This document shows positions 1 to 6,713 of a stretch of DNA of 11,700 nucleotides, in pieces (the first letter of the stretch is position 1; each line of letters opens with the position of its first letter). The position numbers and the translations under genes were made by a program. The notes under the pieces were generated by a model. It was not told the origin of the DNA. It was given only the letters and a program-made list of their open reading frames with translations, and did not search any database. Location of the stretch: contig CAMFKA010000042.1 of NCBI GenBank assembly GCA_945957185.1, forward strand, positions 1 through 11,700, written 5' to 3'. The DNA comes from an uncultured Chlamydiaceae bacterium (GTDB lineage Bacteria; Chlamydiota; Chlamydiia; Chlamydiales; Parachlamydiaceae).

Positions 1-613
1 CTTTTAGCCACCCTTCACGGTCTCCCTCTCCGATCACCTGTAAAATTGTCCCTGGAGGAAGGGGGTCTAGGAAAACTCTATCGCTCTCTAGTTCCGGTTG
101 TTTATAGAGGATTGCCGCCTTCGCGAGCACTCCATCTACCGGAGTCAAATAGTGATGGCTGATGATCGCCAAAAGAAAGCAAAGGGTAACGACCGCGAGA
201 CCATTCGACAATGGTGTAAGAAAGCGGTCTTGAAACCAAATGCGGAGCGACAAAAATAGTGTGGTCAACAGAATCAGGAGCTGAGCGATCATCAACTCCT
301 CCGTTACCGACAGCGGCATCCAGGAGCGGTGCGACTGTGCGGGGATTTCTAGTTGCGCCTGAGCCGATGCCAAATTTTGGAGGATTTCTTCGTTTCTAGG
401 TAACTCACGTTGCGCTTTAAGATAATAAAAAACTGCCCAAGGATATTGCTGTAGTTGATAGTAGCTATTACCTACATCAAAATAGTATTGCCCTGAATGG
501 ATAGGGACGTCTACAAGCTGTGTTAGAGCGCTGTTAAAAGACTCCTCTCTCCCCGCCACTGTGGGACTCTCCACGCCCTCTTGATAGATCGATTCAATCG
601 TGCTAATGCTCAC
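1..613 (-). CDS. batE: BatE-like TPR and SH3-type membrane protein, C-terminus cut by window edge
   Basis: My own translation of the minus strand gives 204 uninterrupted residues that run off the left edge. Residues about 42-88 form a TPR unit (YYFDVGNSYYQLQQY, then WAVFYYLKAQ). Two hydrophobic helices follow at about 107-127 and 135-156. The start of an SH3-like segment follows (LYKQPELES, then PPGTILQVIGEGDREGWLK). TPR, two helices, then SH3 is the BatE layout. The start is GTG at 613: it overlaps the batD stop (GTGA) and has a GGGGAG ribosome site at 622-627, eight bases away. The family usually begins with a signal peptide; none is visible here, and the frame upstream of the GTG does not look hydrophobic. 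BatE is thought to act with the VWA proteins BatA and BatB at the inner membrane, with TPRs for protein contacts. It is the last visible gene of the Bat cluster. The family call is fairly firm; the role is inferred. Confidence 0.8.
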   Translation of the reverse strand, partial: MSISTIESIYQEGVESPTVAGREESFNSALTQLVDVPIHSGQYYFDVGNSYYQLQQYPWAVFYYLKAQRELPRNEEILQNLASAQAQLEIPAQSHRSWMPLSVTEELMIAQLLILLTTLFLSLRIWFQDRFLTPLSNGLAVVTLCFLLAIISHHYLTPVDGVLAKAAILYKQPELESDRVFLDPLPPGTILQVIGEGDREGWLK

Positions 614-2259
614 TTTTCCAACTCCCCATACAGTGTCGACACTTCGGTAATAAGCTCTTGAATAGACACGCTTCCTTCTCCATAGTTCCAGGTGTCTACC
701 CGATCAAGCAATGCTTTGACTTTGCCCCCTTTCCTTTCCTGTGATAACTCTTCATGTGGCATCGCTTCCGAAATTATGCCCTCTTCTACGAGCTTTTGTA
801 TCAAGCAGGATTGGATAGCGCCGGGCAGTTGTTCTACAGGAAGCGTTGGTAACGATTGCAGTATCCGAAAACTTGTTAATTTATCTCGCTGCTCTTGCAG
901 CAGCTTTAAAGCGTTGCGTAAAGCGACCTGAAAGTACAATAATCCTGCCGCAAAAGGAACTGTCAGAAGACCCCACCAGCGAAATAGCGCTCGGTAGAGA
1001 AAGGATGCAGGAGAGAGCGGCTTCCACTCCGCGATCGTGATCGGTTGCGGCGTAAGATTCATTTTAGGCCACGCTTCCGCGACATCCTCTTTCTCCTCTT
1101 CCGGGATGATCGCTTTCACTTTGATGGGAATTGTTTGGGAATAGGTTCTTTCGTAGACCCCTTTCTCCGGATTAAAAAATGAAAACTCTAATGCCGGAAT
1201 ATCTTTAATTTCGGAGTCCATAGGTCTGATATCGACAACGAATTGGATGGTTTTATCTTTGATGCTCGAAGCCGGAGGGATGTCACTAAAATGGAAGCGT
1301 CCGGCCATTCCAGGTTGGCAGCACAAATCGGGGAGTTCGACGCCTTCCAACGGAACCCCTTTGATAATCACGCGAAGGAGCATCTTCTCGCCCACTTCCA
1401 CGTTGGCTGTCGAATCTAGTTTCGTTTCAAAGGTGTAGTGTCCGATGGCATTTTTATAGGAAGGAGGCTTCGCCTTTTGGGGAAGTTCTACAACAGTGAT
1501 CGATACCGTTTTGGATTCCCCTTTCAATTCGGGGGGCTCTCCATTCGGATCTGTCAACACCCCTTCAAAATAGGAAGGACCAAAAGTGTACTCTCCCGGT
1601 TTGACAGCTTCGATTTCTTGAGACACTTCCAATAACGATAGATTATCATCTTGTGCTGAACGAGCGATCTTTCCGCCCACCTTTTTGAAGCCCTCGGCAT
1701 CTAGTAAAGGCAACACCTCTTTTTTCGCATCGATGCTGCGGTTGTAGTAATAACGGTAGCCGACTTTCGTGCGTTGTCCGGGGTAGAGGGTTGTATTGGG
1801 CTCGACAAAAGCCTCTAGTATAAACATCGGAGTAGTTATTTTTGATTTTTCAACCCTCTCTTGTTGCTGTAGAGACGGCTTTTTCTTTTTCACTTCAAAC
1901 GACGAGGAGACTGACGAATATATCCTACCATCCACTGAAACAGATATTTCATCTAAGGGGTAGAGTCCCTTCTCTCTAGGTGCCAGCTGGAATCGAAAAA
2001 TTGTCAATGTCAAGGGGTCTGTAGGAGAGTATTTTACTTGTTTGATTTGCTCCACTTTTAGAGGTGCATTCTTTAAGCGAAAGCTCGAGGGGTCGATTGT
2101 GGACTTTTCGGAATGTTCTACGGAAATCGTACCCATGATGGGAGCGTTTTCGTATAGATCGTGTTCGAGGTCGGCATACACGCGCACAGGGGTTCCCCCT
2201 TGAGCTTGTAACCCACCCAAAACAAGTGTGAGAAGAAGAAATAAAACCCTTGCTACCAT
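610..2259 (-). CDS. batD: BatD-like membrane-anchored protein (aerotolerance/oxygen tolerance family)
   Basis: This 549-residue protein has a signal peptide at about 1-20 (a leucine-rich stretch ending LGGLQAQG). A long beta-rich, mostly extracytoplasmic region follows to about residue 400. One membrane helix lies at about 424-446 (LFRWWGLLTVPFAAGLLYFQ), then a helical tail of about 100 residues. This is the BatD plan: Ig-like repeats outside the membrane and a single C-terminal anchor. The opening PVRVYADLEHDLYENAPI matches the usual first strand of the family. ATG at 2259 has a GAGGGG site at 2268-2273, eight bases away, and overlaps the end of the preceding gene by 7 bases. The stop overlaps the GTG of the next gene. 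The Bat cluster context on both sides supports the call. No enzymatic motif is visible. A scaffold role for the VWA partners is an inference from the family, where the biochemical function is still not settled. Confidence 0.8.
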   Translation of the reverse strand: MVARVLFLLLTLVLGGLQAQGGTPVRVYADLEHDLYENAPIMGTISVEHSEKSTIDPSSFRLKNAPLKVEQIKQVKYSPTDPLTLTIFRFQLAPREKGLYPLDEISVSVDGRIYSSVSSSFEVKKKKPSLQQQERVEKSKITTPMFILEAFVEPNTTLYPGQRTKVGYRYYYNRSIDAKKEVLPLLDAEGFKKVGGKIARSAQDDNLSLLEVSQEIEAVKPGEYTFGPSYFEGVLTDPNGEPPELKGESKTVSITVVELPQKAKPPSYKNAIGHYTFETKLDSTANVEVGEKMLLRVIIKGVPLEGVELPDLCCQPGMAGRFHFSDIPPASSIKDKTIQFVVDIRPMDSEIKDIPALEFSFFNPEKGVYERTYSQTIPIKVKAIIPEEEKEDVAEAWPKMNLTPQPITIAEWKPLSPASFLYRALFRWWGLLTVPFAAGLLYFQVALRNALKLLQEQRDKLTSFRILQSLPTLPVEQLPGAIQSCLIQKLVEEGIISEAMPHEELSQERKGGKVKALLDRVDTWNYGEGSVSIQELITEVSTLYGELEK

Positions 2260-4148
2260 GGCTTATTCCCCTCTTTCACCTTTTGCTTTTGCGCAGGTTG
2301 CCTATCGCTCATATTCATTGATTGCAGTTGTTGCAGCAAATTAGGGTTACTGCCTCCCCAGCAGGAGCCTTTGAACTTTTCGGGAGGCTGTGTCAATTTT
2401 TCTAGTGCCTCTCTAAATTTCAATAACGCTTTTGCTTGTAAAACCTGATCTTGAACGTTCCTTTTGAGGAGCATCACCCCCTGATAAAATGGGGGATAGA
2501 CCTCGTTCCAAGGATGAAATTGACATGTTGTATAAAACTTCTCTTTCTGAACTTCAAACGAACGGAACTCAAACGCAGAAATCCCTGTCATCACCTCTAC
2601 AAGGTTGTCTTGCTCGAGTAAAGCGATCACCTGCTTCAAGATGACAACAGGGTCGGGGTCGTAAACAAACGCATGAGCAGGTTCTCTTTGGTAGGGCGTC
2701 GCTTTTACAAGCTTTCGAAAATTTTCGTAGCGAGGGGGTGGATTACAATCTTTCGCTCCGATCGCTTTCATCCACTCGCAATACGACTCTTCGGATTTGT
2801 CAATCATTTTCAAAATCAAATCGGGAGGATTCCCCAATTTAAAGTTTGCCCACGCTTTATTCCATTCGACGTGGTAGGACAGGTATTGAGGGGTGTCTTT
2901 TGTGAGAGGAATCATATCTAAAGTGTTGACAGCGTCTTGCCACTGCTCCTGCAAAAGAAACGCGTATCCCAAATTATACAGTGCGACGCCATGCTCCCAA
3001 GGCATTTTTTTGGTTGCTACAAGAGATGTCCACTCCCTCACCGCTTGCGGCAAATCGCCCGCTTCCAGTTGGTACATCGCGTGTGCAAATGCCGCATCCC
3101 CATACAAAGCCGGCTGAAAGCAGCAAAGAACTGCAAACAGAGAGAGCAAAGGTGTAAACCAATACAGCAACACTAACACTAGTGCAGCCACGATAGGATA
3201 GGTGCGGTAATGTGTGTAAACGACCTCTGATATTGTTTCGCTTCCGACGGCGACAGCTCCTGAGTTATCCGCACGGATGTCGTGTGCTAACTCAGTTGCA
3301 ATCGCCAAAGAGGAGTTTCCCGATCCGTTCAAATAGCTTCCACGCCCCCTTGCTGCTATCTGTTTCAGCAAATTGAGATTGGGGACAGAAACGACAGGTT
3401 TTCCCTCCCACGTCACTCCGGGAATGACGGCACCCTCGTTAGATCCCACTCCAACAACTTGAAGGGTCGCTTTGGCTTGCAACATTTTATCGATCGCTTG
3501 GTTGAGAGCTTCTGCGCTTTCGGGTTCGGTGTTCTCACCATCAGAAAGCAGCACCACCACTTTATGCGCATTGTTTTGTTCGAGAGTGGGCAGTAGCTGT
3601 TCAAAAGCGTTTAATAGCGATGTTCCGGTCACATCTCCTGCGTTGATTTCCAGTTGATTCACCATCATGTGCACAAAGAGCAGTTCGAGTGTCGGTGGAG
3701 AGAGAGGTGTCAGCTCCGATGTGAACGCAAACAATCCAATTGTATTCCCCGAAAGCTGTTCGATTGTCTGCTGAGCAATTTCCTTCGCAATTTCAAAGCG
3801 CGACTGCCCTGTCCTTGTATCTAGGGTCTTCATCGAGGCGGACGCGTCGATCAAAAACAAAATTTCTCCGACCCCTTTTTCCTCACTTTTATGAGTTGCA
3901 AGGTACCTTGGATTCCCTCTTGGATCCATCAACGCGATTACCATTAATGCCAAGACACTGCTTAAGAGAAGAAATTCTATCCACACTCTTTGACGGCTAC
4001 TTGCCCGTACTAACCGTGACTGTAGCTCCGAAGAGATCCATCTCCCTACAGCTAGTTTGATGCGACCCTCCTTCCAAAACCAAAATAGAGCAACGAGAGG
4101 GATGACAAGAAAAAGGATGGAAGCAGAGGGGTTTCCAAACGTCATCAT
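2253..4148 (-). CDS. batB: BatB-BatC type fusion: VWA membrane protein with C-terminal TPR domain
   Basis: This is a 631-residue protein. Helices at about 9-25 and 57-74 flank a basic loop, then comes a VWA domain (about 95-290). Its metal site (MIDAS) is complete: D101-A-S103-A-S105, T174/T176 and D203 in LLSDGEN. A third helix follows at 317-331. A separate hydrophobic stretch (332-349, LLSLFAVLCCFQPALYGDA) looks like a leftover signal peptide. TPR-like helices come next (about 350-410: AMYQLEAGDLPQAVREW, then GVALYNLGYAFLLQEQWQDA), and a long helical tail ends in a basic, Gln-rich segment. BatB is normally the VWA part and BatC the TPR part, so this chain joins both. By the positive-inside rule the VWA domain faces the periplasm. 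An upstream ATG at 4214 is open, but I chose 4148: it forms ATGA with the batA stop and has GGAG at 4158-4161, nine bases away. Confidence 0.8.
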   Translation of the reverse strand: MMTFGNPSASILFLVIPLVALFWFWKEGRIKLAVGRWISSELQSRLVRASSRQRVWIEFLLLSSVLALMVIALMDPRGNPRYLATHKSEEKGVGEILFLIDASASMKTLDTRTGQSRFEIAKEIAQQTIEQLSGNTIGLFAFTSELTPLSPPTLELLFVHMMVNQLEINAGDVTGTSLLNAFEQLLPTLEQNNAHKVVVLLSDGENTEPESAEALNQAIDKMLQAKATLQVVGVGSNEGAVIPGVTWEGKPVVSVPNLNLLKQIAARGRGSYLNGSGNSSLAIATELAHDIRADNSGAVAVGSETISEVVYTHYRTYPIVAALVLVLLYWFTPLLSLFAVLCCFQPALYGDAAFAHAMYQLEAGDLPQAVREWTSLVATKKMPWEHGVALYNLGYAFLLQEQWQDAVNTLDMIPLTKDTPQYLSYHVEWNKAWANFKLGNPPDLILKMIDKSEESYCEWMKAIGAKDCNPPPRYENFRKLVKATPYQREPAHAFVYDPDPVVILKQVIALLEQDNLVEVMTGISAFEFRSFEVQKEKFYTTCQFHPWNEVYPPFYQGVMLLKRNVQDQVLQAKALLKFREALEKLTQPPEKFKGSCWGGSNPNLLQQLQSMNMSDRQPAQKQKVKEGNKPW

Positions 4149-5065
4149 GCCGGTATTCTCCGAAGCGATGTCGATTGCAAAATGATCGCAGAAAGGAGCG
4201 ACAAGAGGGCACATAAAATAAAGAAGGGGGCTCGAGATTCACCGGGAGGCACGATGGGGGGAGGAGGAAGGGAAGTTTTTTCCAGCTGATTAATCGCTTT
4301 AAAGACGTCTGCCAGCATATCGGAAGTATCGGCAAGGTAGAATTGTCCGCCCGTGGATTCCGCGGCCTTCCGCATTTGGTTGCGATGAGCTGTGTATTGA
4401 TCCAAAGAAGTCGAGGGGTCGATATTGATGATATAGAGATGGATATTTTGCTCTTTAGCGAAGGCTGCGGCCTCCGGAATATCTTGATTGCGCAAGGGAT
4501 TGTCGTTATCTAAGGGATTGGGGTCTTGCAAACCATCCGTCACCAATACCATGACAGCGCCTTTTAGTTGATACTGCCCCTGCATAAACTGACGTGTTGC
4601 AGCAATGAGATTCGCGGTTTTGTAGATGGCGTATCCGATTGCGGTGCCGTTCTGATCGGAAGCTTGAATGGCATTTAGATTGTTAAGGGCGCTCAAAACG
4701 AGAGCGTGGTCGAGTGTTAACGGAGCAAGTACCGTTGCTGTTCTAGCGAATCCCACGACACCCAACAAGTCGGAAGGTCGTGATAAAATAAATTTTTCGG
4801 CAACCTCTTTCAATGTTGTCAGCTTTGCGCCCTCCATCGAACCTGATTGGTCTAGAATAAGATAGATTGCTTGACCTTCGTTAGGAGGTGGCGACATTGC
4901 TGACAGTTTTTTGGAGGGAGGCTTTTCGAATCCCATCAAACTGAGGATCAGAAAAATGATCGTAGCGAGCCATAGGGCGTAAGGGAGAAACGAAAACTTT
5001 AGCCTAACGGAAGACGTTGGAGGCAGAGGCTCCGGAAAGTCGATGCTAGGGGGTGAGCGCACCAT
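4145..5065 (-). CDS. batA: BatA-like VWA membrane protein, lacking the usual first membrane helix
   Basis: This is a 306-residue protein. One membrane helix lies at about 28-45 and is followed by GFEKPPSKK. The VWA domain covers about 65-260. Its metal site is intact: D72-Q-S74-G-S76, T141 and D177 in LVTDGLQ. A proline-rich linker (267-275) leads to a C-terminal helix at 281-296 and a basic tail (LRR). Charges place the VWA domain outside the cytoplasmic membrane. BatA proteins usually have another helix before the RLKFSFLPYALW-like segment. Here the protein starts too late to have it, and the DNA before it clearly codes for the end of the PTS protein. ATG at 5065 directly follows the ptsN stop codon (TAG, 5066-5068) in the same frame and has no clear ribosome site, so translation probably depends on coupling. 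VWA proteins bind partners through a metal ion; here the partners are probably the neighbouring Bat proteins. BatA and BatB are hard to tell apart by sequence alone. Confidence 0.8.
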   Translation of the reverse strand: MVRSPPSIDFPEPLPPTSSVRLKFSFLPYALWLATIIFLILSLMGFEKPPSKKLSAMSPPPNEGQAIYLILDQSGSMEGAKLTTLKEVAEKFILSRPSDLLGVVGFARTATVLAPLTLDHALVLSALNNLNAIQASDQNGTAIGYAIYKTANLIAATRQFMQGQYQLKGAVMVLVTDGLQDPNPLDNDNPLRNQDIPEAAAFAKEQNIHLYIINIDPSTSLDQYTAHRNQMRKAAESTGGQFYLADTSDMLADVFKAINQLEKTSLPPPPIVPPGESRAPFFILCALLSLLSAIILQSTSLRRIPA

Positions 5066-5788
5066 CTAGTCTGAGACAGGTTGAATGTTTGATTCCCAGT
5101 CTTTAACGTATTTAAGGAACTCCTCTTTCGTCGGGTGCTTCTTCAGCAGCTCTAATGTTGTGGGCAGACTGCTGAGGTGGGCAATTTTAGCAAGCAAATG
5201 AAGATGTTTCTTGTTATTACTCGCCAAAAGGAAAAAGAGGCTATGAACAGGTTTGCGATCGAGAGCGCCATACTCGATGGATTTATCGAGCAGAACGAGC
5301 GAAACGGAGTCTTGATTATTTTTAAGGAAAAAATCACGCGTGTGAGGGATGCCGATTCCGTTACCAAGAGATGTCGCTTGGGTTCTTTCTCGATCTAGCA
5401 ACAGCTCTGTCAACGCTTCGCTATCGAGTGAAAGCTGTTTCGCGATGACTCCCGTGGCATTTTTGATTGTCTCTTCTTTGGAACCAGAAGCCGGATGTCG
5501 CAACACGCCTCCCCGATTCAAGGCGCGGTAGAGGCTAAACTGCTGCGATCCCCCGCAGGCGAGGTGTTGAACATCTTGTTCGGAAACGCCTTTGCTTTGC
5601 GCATTGTACGGCGACACTTGCCCGGTGGACAATTTGTGGCTTAACACCCAATCTTCAATCTCTGTCTTGCTGAAGCGGTATTGATGATTGAGGCGATATG
5701 CAGGAATCTTCCCGTCCATGAGCCATCTTCGTATTGTCGTTGCAGAGACATTCAATAGTTTGGCAACATCTTCGATTTTTAGATCCAC
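5066..5788 (-). CDS. ptsN: EIIA-Ntr (PtsN-type) PTS protein with N-terminal excisionase/MerR-like DNA-binding domain
   Basis: This 240-residue protein has two domains. Residues 1-53 form a small winged helix-turn-helix of the excisionase/MerR type (KIEDVAKLLNVSATTIRRWL, DGKIPAYRLNHQYRF, EIEDWV). After a polar linker, about 85-235 is an EIIA domain of the fructose/nitrogen class with the phosphorylated histidine at H149 in GIGIPHTR. EIIA-Ntr proteins take phosphate from HPr-like carriers and regulate other proteins rather than moving sugar. Here the fused DNA-binding domain suggests a transcription or nucleoid role set by phosphorylation. The same two-domain form is, as I recall, the second PtsN of Chlamydia. 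The start is GTG at 5788, 16 bases after the ptsN paralogue ends, with a weak GGTGG site six bases upstream. The gene ends one codon before batA, in frame. Confidence 0.9.
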   Translation of the reverse strand: MDLKIEDVAKLLNVSATTIRRWLMDGKIPAYRLNHQYRFSKTEIEDWVLSHKLSTGQVSPYNAQSKGVSEQDVQHLACGGSQQFSLYRALNRGGVLRHPASGSKEETIKNATGVIAKQLSLDSEALTELLLDRERTQATSLGNGIGIPHTRDFFLKNNQDSVSLVLLDKSIEYGALDRKPVHSLFFLLASNNKKHLHLLAKIAHLSSLPTTLELLKKHPTKEEFLKYVKDWESNIQPVSD

Positions 5789-5804
5789 AGCAGACCACCC
5801 GTTT

Positions 5805-6254
5805 TTAAGCTTCTTCGAAAAGTTGGATAATAGCTTCGGGTGAATTCAATGTTAAGATTTTTTTTCGTCTTTCTTCATCTTTTATAGCCATCGTTAGACT
5901 TGAAAGAATTTGGAGGTAGGCAGTTTGCTTGTCATCGGGGCCTCCGATCATGAAGATCAATCGTACCGTTCCGCCGTCTAAAGCGTTCCACTGAACTCCT
6001 TGCGTCAATACGCCGATGGCGATGAAGAAGTCTTCGACGCTCGTCAACTTCGCATGGGGAATGGCGACACCCATCCCGATTCCGGTCGAAACAATTTTCT
6101 CTCGATCCAAAATCGCATTGTAATATTCGGTGGCGTCTTGGATTTTACCCTGCTTCGCCAGCTCGTCAGACATCAATTTAATCGCTTCATCTCGTGATTG
6201 GCAGTCGATAAAATAGACAAGTTCCGGTTTCAAAAAATTCGTCAATTTCGTCAT
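5805..6254 (-). CDS. ptsN: EIIA-Ntr (PtsN) regulatory PTS protein
   Basis: This 149-residue protein is a single EIIA domain of the nitrogen/fructose PTS class, the usual length for PtsN. The phosphate-accepting histidine is H67 in the motif GVAIPHAK. The later strands (FIAIGVLTQGVQW, VRLIFMIGGPDDKQTAYLQIL) and the C-terminal helix fit the family. It acts in the cytoplasm at the end of an EI-HPr-like phosphate chain; the protein it controls cannot be read from the sequence. ATG at 6254 lies three bases after the dut stop and has only a distant AGGA, so translation probably follows from dut. It is followed 16 bases later by a second EIIA with a DNA-binding domain. The two are diverged paralogues that both keep the active histidine, so both can probably be phosphorylated. 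Confidence 0.93.
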   Translation of the reverse strand: MTKLTNFLKPELVYFIDCQSRDEAIKLMSDELAKQGKIQDATEYYNAILDREKIVSTGIGMGVAIPHAKLTSVEDFFIAIGVLTQGVQWNALDGGTVRLIFMIGGPDDKQTAYLQILSSLTMAIKDEERRKKILTLNSPEAIIQLFEEA

Positions 6255-6257
6255 AGA

Positions 6258-6713
6258 TTAATGCGTTCCTGTATGTCCAAAGCCGCCTGTTCCTCTGGCA
6301 GTTTCGGTGAGTGTTTCCGCGATGCTAAAGTTCCCTTGAATGTAGGGCGCCAAAATCAATTGCGCAATACGCATTTTGGGAGTCACTACGAACGCGTTTT
6401 TTCCATGATTGATCAAGATGACGTTGATCTCTCCGCGATAATCTGCATCGATAGTTCCCGGAGTGTTCAACACGGTGATTTGATTTTTAAGGGCTAAACC
6501 GCTGCGAGGACGCACCTGTATCTCATAGCCAACAGGGATGGCGACTTTAATTCCTGTAGGAATGAGGGCGCTTTCTCCGGCCGGGATCACCACGTCTTCT
6601 GTGATGCAGGCCATGACATCTGCTCCGGCAGCGTGCTCGGAGCCATATTTCGGAAGAAAAGCGGGGTCATCCGCCTGAGTTTGGACTTCTAATGTTTTGA
6701 CAGCGTGATTCAT
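6258..6713 (-). CDS. dut: dUTP diphosphatase (dUTPase)
   Basis: This enzyme hydrolyses dUTP to dUMP and pyrophosphate, keeps uracil out of DNA and feeds thymidylate synthesis. The 151-residue protein has all five motifs of the trimeric family: AGADVM (29-34), RPRSGLALK (68-76), NTPGTIDADYRGEI (83-96, with the catalytic aspartate at about 89), RIAQLIL (115-121) and the glycine-rich C-terminal arm RGTGGFGHTG (140-149) that closes over the phosphates. Length is typical. ATG at 6713 overlaps the accD stop as ATGA and has a GGAG ribosome site at 6722-6725, eight bases away. It is the second gene after the promoter in the sodA-accD gap and leads straight into ptsN. I see nothing missing or broken. 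Confidence 0.96.
   Translation of the reverse strand: MNHAVKTLEVQTQADDPAFLPKYGSEHAAGADVMACITEDVVIPAGESALIPTGIKVAIPVGYEIQVRPRSGLALKNQITVLNTPGTIDADYRGEINVILINHGKNAFVVTPKMRIAQLILAPYIQGNFSIAETLTETARGTGGFGHTGTH

Noticed and set aside
3740..4060. 106-codon open frame on the plus strand opposite the VWA gene
   Set aside because: It is antisense to a well-supported VWA coding region, and its composition and lack of a recognisable fold mark it as a shadow.
4149..4214. N-terminal extension of the BatB-like protein from an ATG at 4214
   Set aside because: The extra 22 residues would overlap the end of batA by 70 bases. The ATG at 4148 has a spaced ribosome site and the 4-base stop/start overlap typical of this cluster.
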